From Myxococcus stipitatus (GTDB lineage: Bacteria; Myxococcota; Myxococcia; Myxococcales; Myxococcaceae): 64,000 bases of DNA. The notes below the pieces were generated by a model. It was not told the origin of the DNA, made no database searches, and was given only the letters and a program-made list of their open reading frames with translations. The position numbers and the translations under genes are program-made. Below, piece after piece: positions 62,152-64,000 of the stretch (position 1 is the first letter of the stretch; each line of letters opens with the position of its first letter). The stretch spans positions 298,271-362,270 of the forward strand of contig NZ_JAKCFI010000009.1 in assembly GCF_021412625.1 (NCBI RefSeq), given 5' to 3'.

Positions 62152-63894
62152 ATGACCAATCGAGCCCACTTGAACACGAACAGACACCCGCCCCCTCTGC
62201 CCACCTATCCCCACATCGCCTCCGCTGGCAAGATATCGCTATTGATCACCCTTAGCGGACTCATTTTCGGATGCGGCCCCGTCAGAGATCCTCCCACACT
62301 CTCTCAACAGTCAATGCAGCTTGATGACGACATCTGGTATGGGAGTTTAACCTATGTCCATGAAGAATGGGGAGACTCCAGCAGCAACACCACTATTGGA
62401 TGCGCCACTGAACGCTCAACAGACACCAGAAAGGGCATCACCACCATCGACGTGACCTCCAACGAAACCGGCACCACATTCAACATCAAAAGAACATACT
62501 CCCTCCGAAGCGACGAGTACTCCAAATTCTGCAACGAGTGCGCCTACACCACAGTCTACACATCAAAAACATTCGCATCGGGCTCAATTGGGGGCATCAT
62601 CAACGCTGACATTGACTTCGAAGGCGACTATGCCTTCGTCAATCCTCAGCCGGACGACTTCATCTCTGAATCCTCGGTCAACACAACCAAAACCGAAAGC
62701 TGTGCCCCCCCCACAGAGACCATTGTTAGATCCAGCGGCGAAATTTACGCGGAGATTTGGGAATCAAGCAATTGGACCACCGGTCCCACTCCAGGCAGCT
62801 ATATCCTCTATGGCTCTCGCACCGACGGGGGAGAGCTGGGCGAGGGCCATTACTACCAGGAGACAGTCACTTGGCGGTTTTCGAATAGACCCACAGTAGA
62901 GCTGGTTATTGACGCGGTCGACGGGACCAATGGCAATCCATTCGACACCTGGCGTCCGAAGGCAGTCCTCTGGAACGGCATCGGAACTGAGCCCACGGAG
63001 CCGGGCGCACTGCTTGAGCTCGAGGCTCATCTCGACCCAACCCCAACCAGTTCCTCCCACCCCCTCCCCAAAGCCACAAAAATCACCTTCAAGCTGCTCC
63101 GTTCTTCGACCGTTCCTGGCACAGCCATGAACTCCCCGCTGACCGATCCCCAAAACAGCCCACGAGATCTCCAGTTCGAAGCGACCCGTAACACCCTATC
63201 CGCGGACCGCGTGTTCGTCGACATGGACACAGTGAGCACCCCGCCCGGGCTCCATGAATTCGCAACCGCGACCCTCTCCACCTTCGATTGGGGAGCCTAT
63301 GGCGAAGTCACAGCGGAAGCACTTCTCGAAGATGGGTCAACCCTGGTCGCTCGATTCCGGGGCAGCGGAGAGCCCATGCGCATTCCCATGCGACATCCCC
63401 TCTCCTACATCGCCGACTCCTGGAAGGCGTCGAATGGCAAGCTCGATTCCGATGACATCGAGGACGATGAAGTCCTTCCTGGTGGAGGCGATGGTCACAC
63501 CGGAGATGGCCTCAGTCTTTATGAGGAATATCGAGGCTTCGTGGCCTCCGGCACGCGCGTGGACCCAGACCCTATGCTAGTTGATTTCCATCTCTTCAAT
63601 GGATTCCCAACCGACTCGGCAAGCTATCCCACGGTGTCCGAAGGCGCCTCGTTATTCGAGGGCATTACTGGAATGAAGGTTCACAAGAACTACAGTTCGG
63701 AGGACTTCGAATTTCCAGATACGCCGCTGGACCCCGACCCGACCAAACGCATCATCAACTTCAATGCGCTCACCGAAGGCCACCGACACCTCGTGGACCA
63801 GCACCTGATTATGGTTATGCGGGCCTCTAGCGCGACGGAGGATTCCAACGCCATTAACGGCCCCAGCAGTCCCCTGAGCCATCCCCTCATATGA
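62152..63894 (+). CDS. Lipoprotein of unknown function, lower GC than its neighbours
   Basis: 580 residues. The start at 62152 has no good ribosome site. A hydrophobic stretch with lipobox (LLITLSGLIFGC) begins near residue 30, so translation may start later. Codons use many A/T third positions (for example AACGAAACC, AACATCAAAAGA), in contrast to the rest of the window, which suggests lateral transfer. A calcium-binding-like block, SDDIEDDEVLPGGGDGHTGDG followed by LSLYEEYRGFV, is typical of some large secreted repeat proteins of unknown role. No enzyme domain was seen. It overlaps the next convergent gene by eight bases. Confidence 0.75.
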   Translation: MTNRAHLNTNRHPPPLPTYPHIASAGKISLLITLSGLIFGCGPVRDPPTLSQQSMQLDDDIWYGSLTYVHEEWGDSSSNTTIGCATERSTDTRKGITTIDVTSNETGTTFNIKRTYSLRSDEYSKFCNECAYTTVYTSKTFASGSIGGIINADIDFEGDYAFVNPQPDDFISESSVNTTKTESCAPPTETIVRSSGEIYAEIWESSNWTTGPTPGSYILYGSRTDGGELGEGHYYQETVTWRFSNRPTVELVIDAVDGTNGNPFDTWRPKAVLWNGIGTEPTEPGALLELEAHLDPTPTSSSHPLPKATKITFKLLRSSTVPGTAMNSPLTDPQNSPRDLQFEATRNTLSADRVFVDMDTVSTPPGLHEFATATLSTFDWGAYGEVTAEALLEDGSTLVARFRGSGEPMRIPMRHPLSYIADSWKASNGKLDSDDIEDDEVLPGGGDGHTGDGLSLYEEYRGFVASGTRVDPDPMLVDFHLFNGFPTDSASYPTVSEGASLFEGITGMKVHKNYSSEDFEFPDTPLDPDPTKRIINFNALTEGHRHLVDQHLIMVMRASSATEDSNAINGPSSPLSHPLI

Positions 63895-64000
63895 AGCCGA
63901 GCGCTTCTTGGAAGACCGGGTGGCGGTGGAGGAGTTCGGCGAAGCGCTCGACGAGGGGCCGCAAGCGCTCTTCCTTCATCATGGGGATGGCCTGGTAATA
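63887..64000 (-). CDS. C-terminal end of a gene continuing beyond the window
   Basis: The last 37 codons read YYQAIPMMKEERLRPLVERF, then AELLHRHPVFQEALGFI, ending with a TGA at 63887-63889. The segment is helical and charged, and the protein is unidentified. It overlaps the 3' end of the convergent plus-strand gene by eight bases. Confidence 0.5.
   Translation of the reverse strand, partial: YYQAIPMMKEERLRPLVERFAELLHRHPVFQEALGFI

Overview
The window is about 64 kb of high-GC DNA whose coding regions strongly prefer G or C at third codon positions. It is rich in lipoproteins, secreted proteins of unknown function, WD40 and Ig-like repeat proteins, and serine hydrolases. This profile fits a fruiting myxobacterium (Myxococcus, Corallococcus, Pyxidicoccus or a relative). 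That assignment is inferred from gene content, because no rRNA or other marker gene is present. No tRNA, rRNA or CRISPR array was seen.

Layout. 0-6 kb: a partial secreted protein, then transaldolase (tal) and transketolase (tkt) facing away from each other, then a WD40 protein. 6-19 kb: mostly exported proteins, namely a Cip1-like lipoprotein, a von Willebrand factor A protein, an LVIVD-repeat lipoprotein, a serine beta-lactamase-fold hydrolase with TPRs, two families of small cysteine-rich lipoproteins, and a 933-residue Ig-like mosaic protein. 19-24 kb: a four-gene operon of GldA/GldF/GldG-like ABC exporter components plus a DUF4340 protein. 24-33.5 kb: a DUF1254 protein, a putative injected nuclease effector, a chitin pair (NagA and a GH18 chitinase), a CAP-domain protein and a protein with LEA-like 11-residue repeats. 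33.5-41 kb: a decayed zone with GH16, IS91 and CPBP remnants and an apparently intact IS630 element, among which lie a Tiki/ChaN-like lipoprotein and a di-haem protein. 41-57 kb: a lipase-like membrane protein, a caspase-fold-like secreted protein, ExbB/TolQ, a NERD-UvrD helicase, an ELWxxDGT lipoprotein pseudogene, a trypsin-like protease fused to a NUC1-type nuclease, a nucleotidyltransferase and a PMT-like glycosyltransferase. 57-62 kb: a second decay island with IS3 and IS630 remnants, a duplicated 180-bp element, and broken DCC, aldo/keto reductase, cupin and monooxygenase genes. 62-64 kb: a lower-GC lipoprotein gene that looks acquired.

Functional links the sequence supports: tal and tkt are both non-oxidative pentose phosphate enzymes; the 19-24 kb operon encodes one membrane complex; NagA and the chitinase both act in chitin use; and the many signal-peptide and lipoprotein genes suit a predatory, surface-active organism. 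The best candidates for undescribed biology are the protease-nuclease fusion (50009-51907), the PIQR-leader nuclease effector (25965-27503), the repeated small cysteine-rich lipoprotein modules (13467-15433), and the triplicated roughly 150-residue module of the 15810-18611 protein. All family assignments were made by eye from motifs, without database searches.
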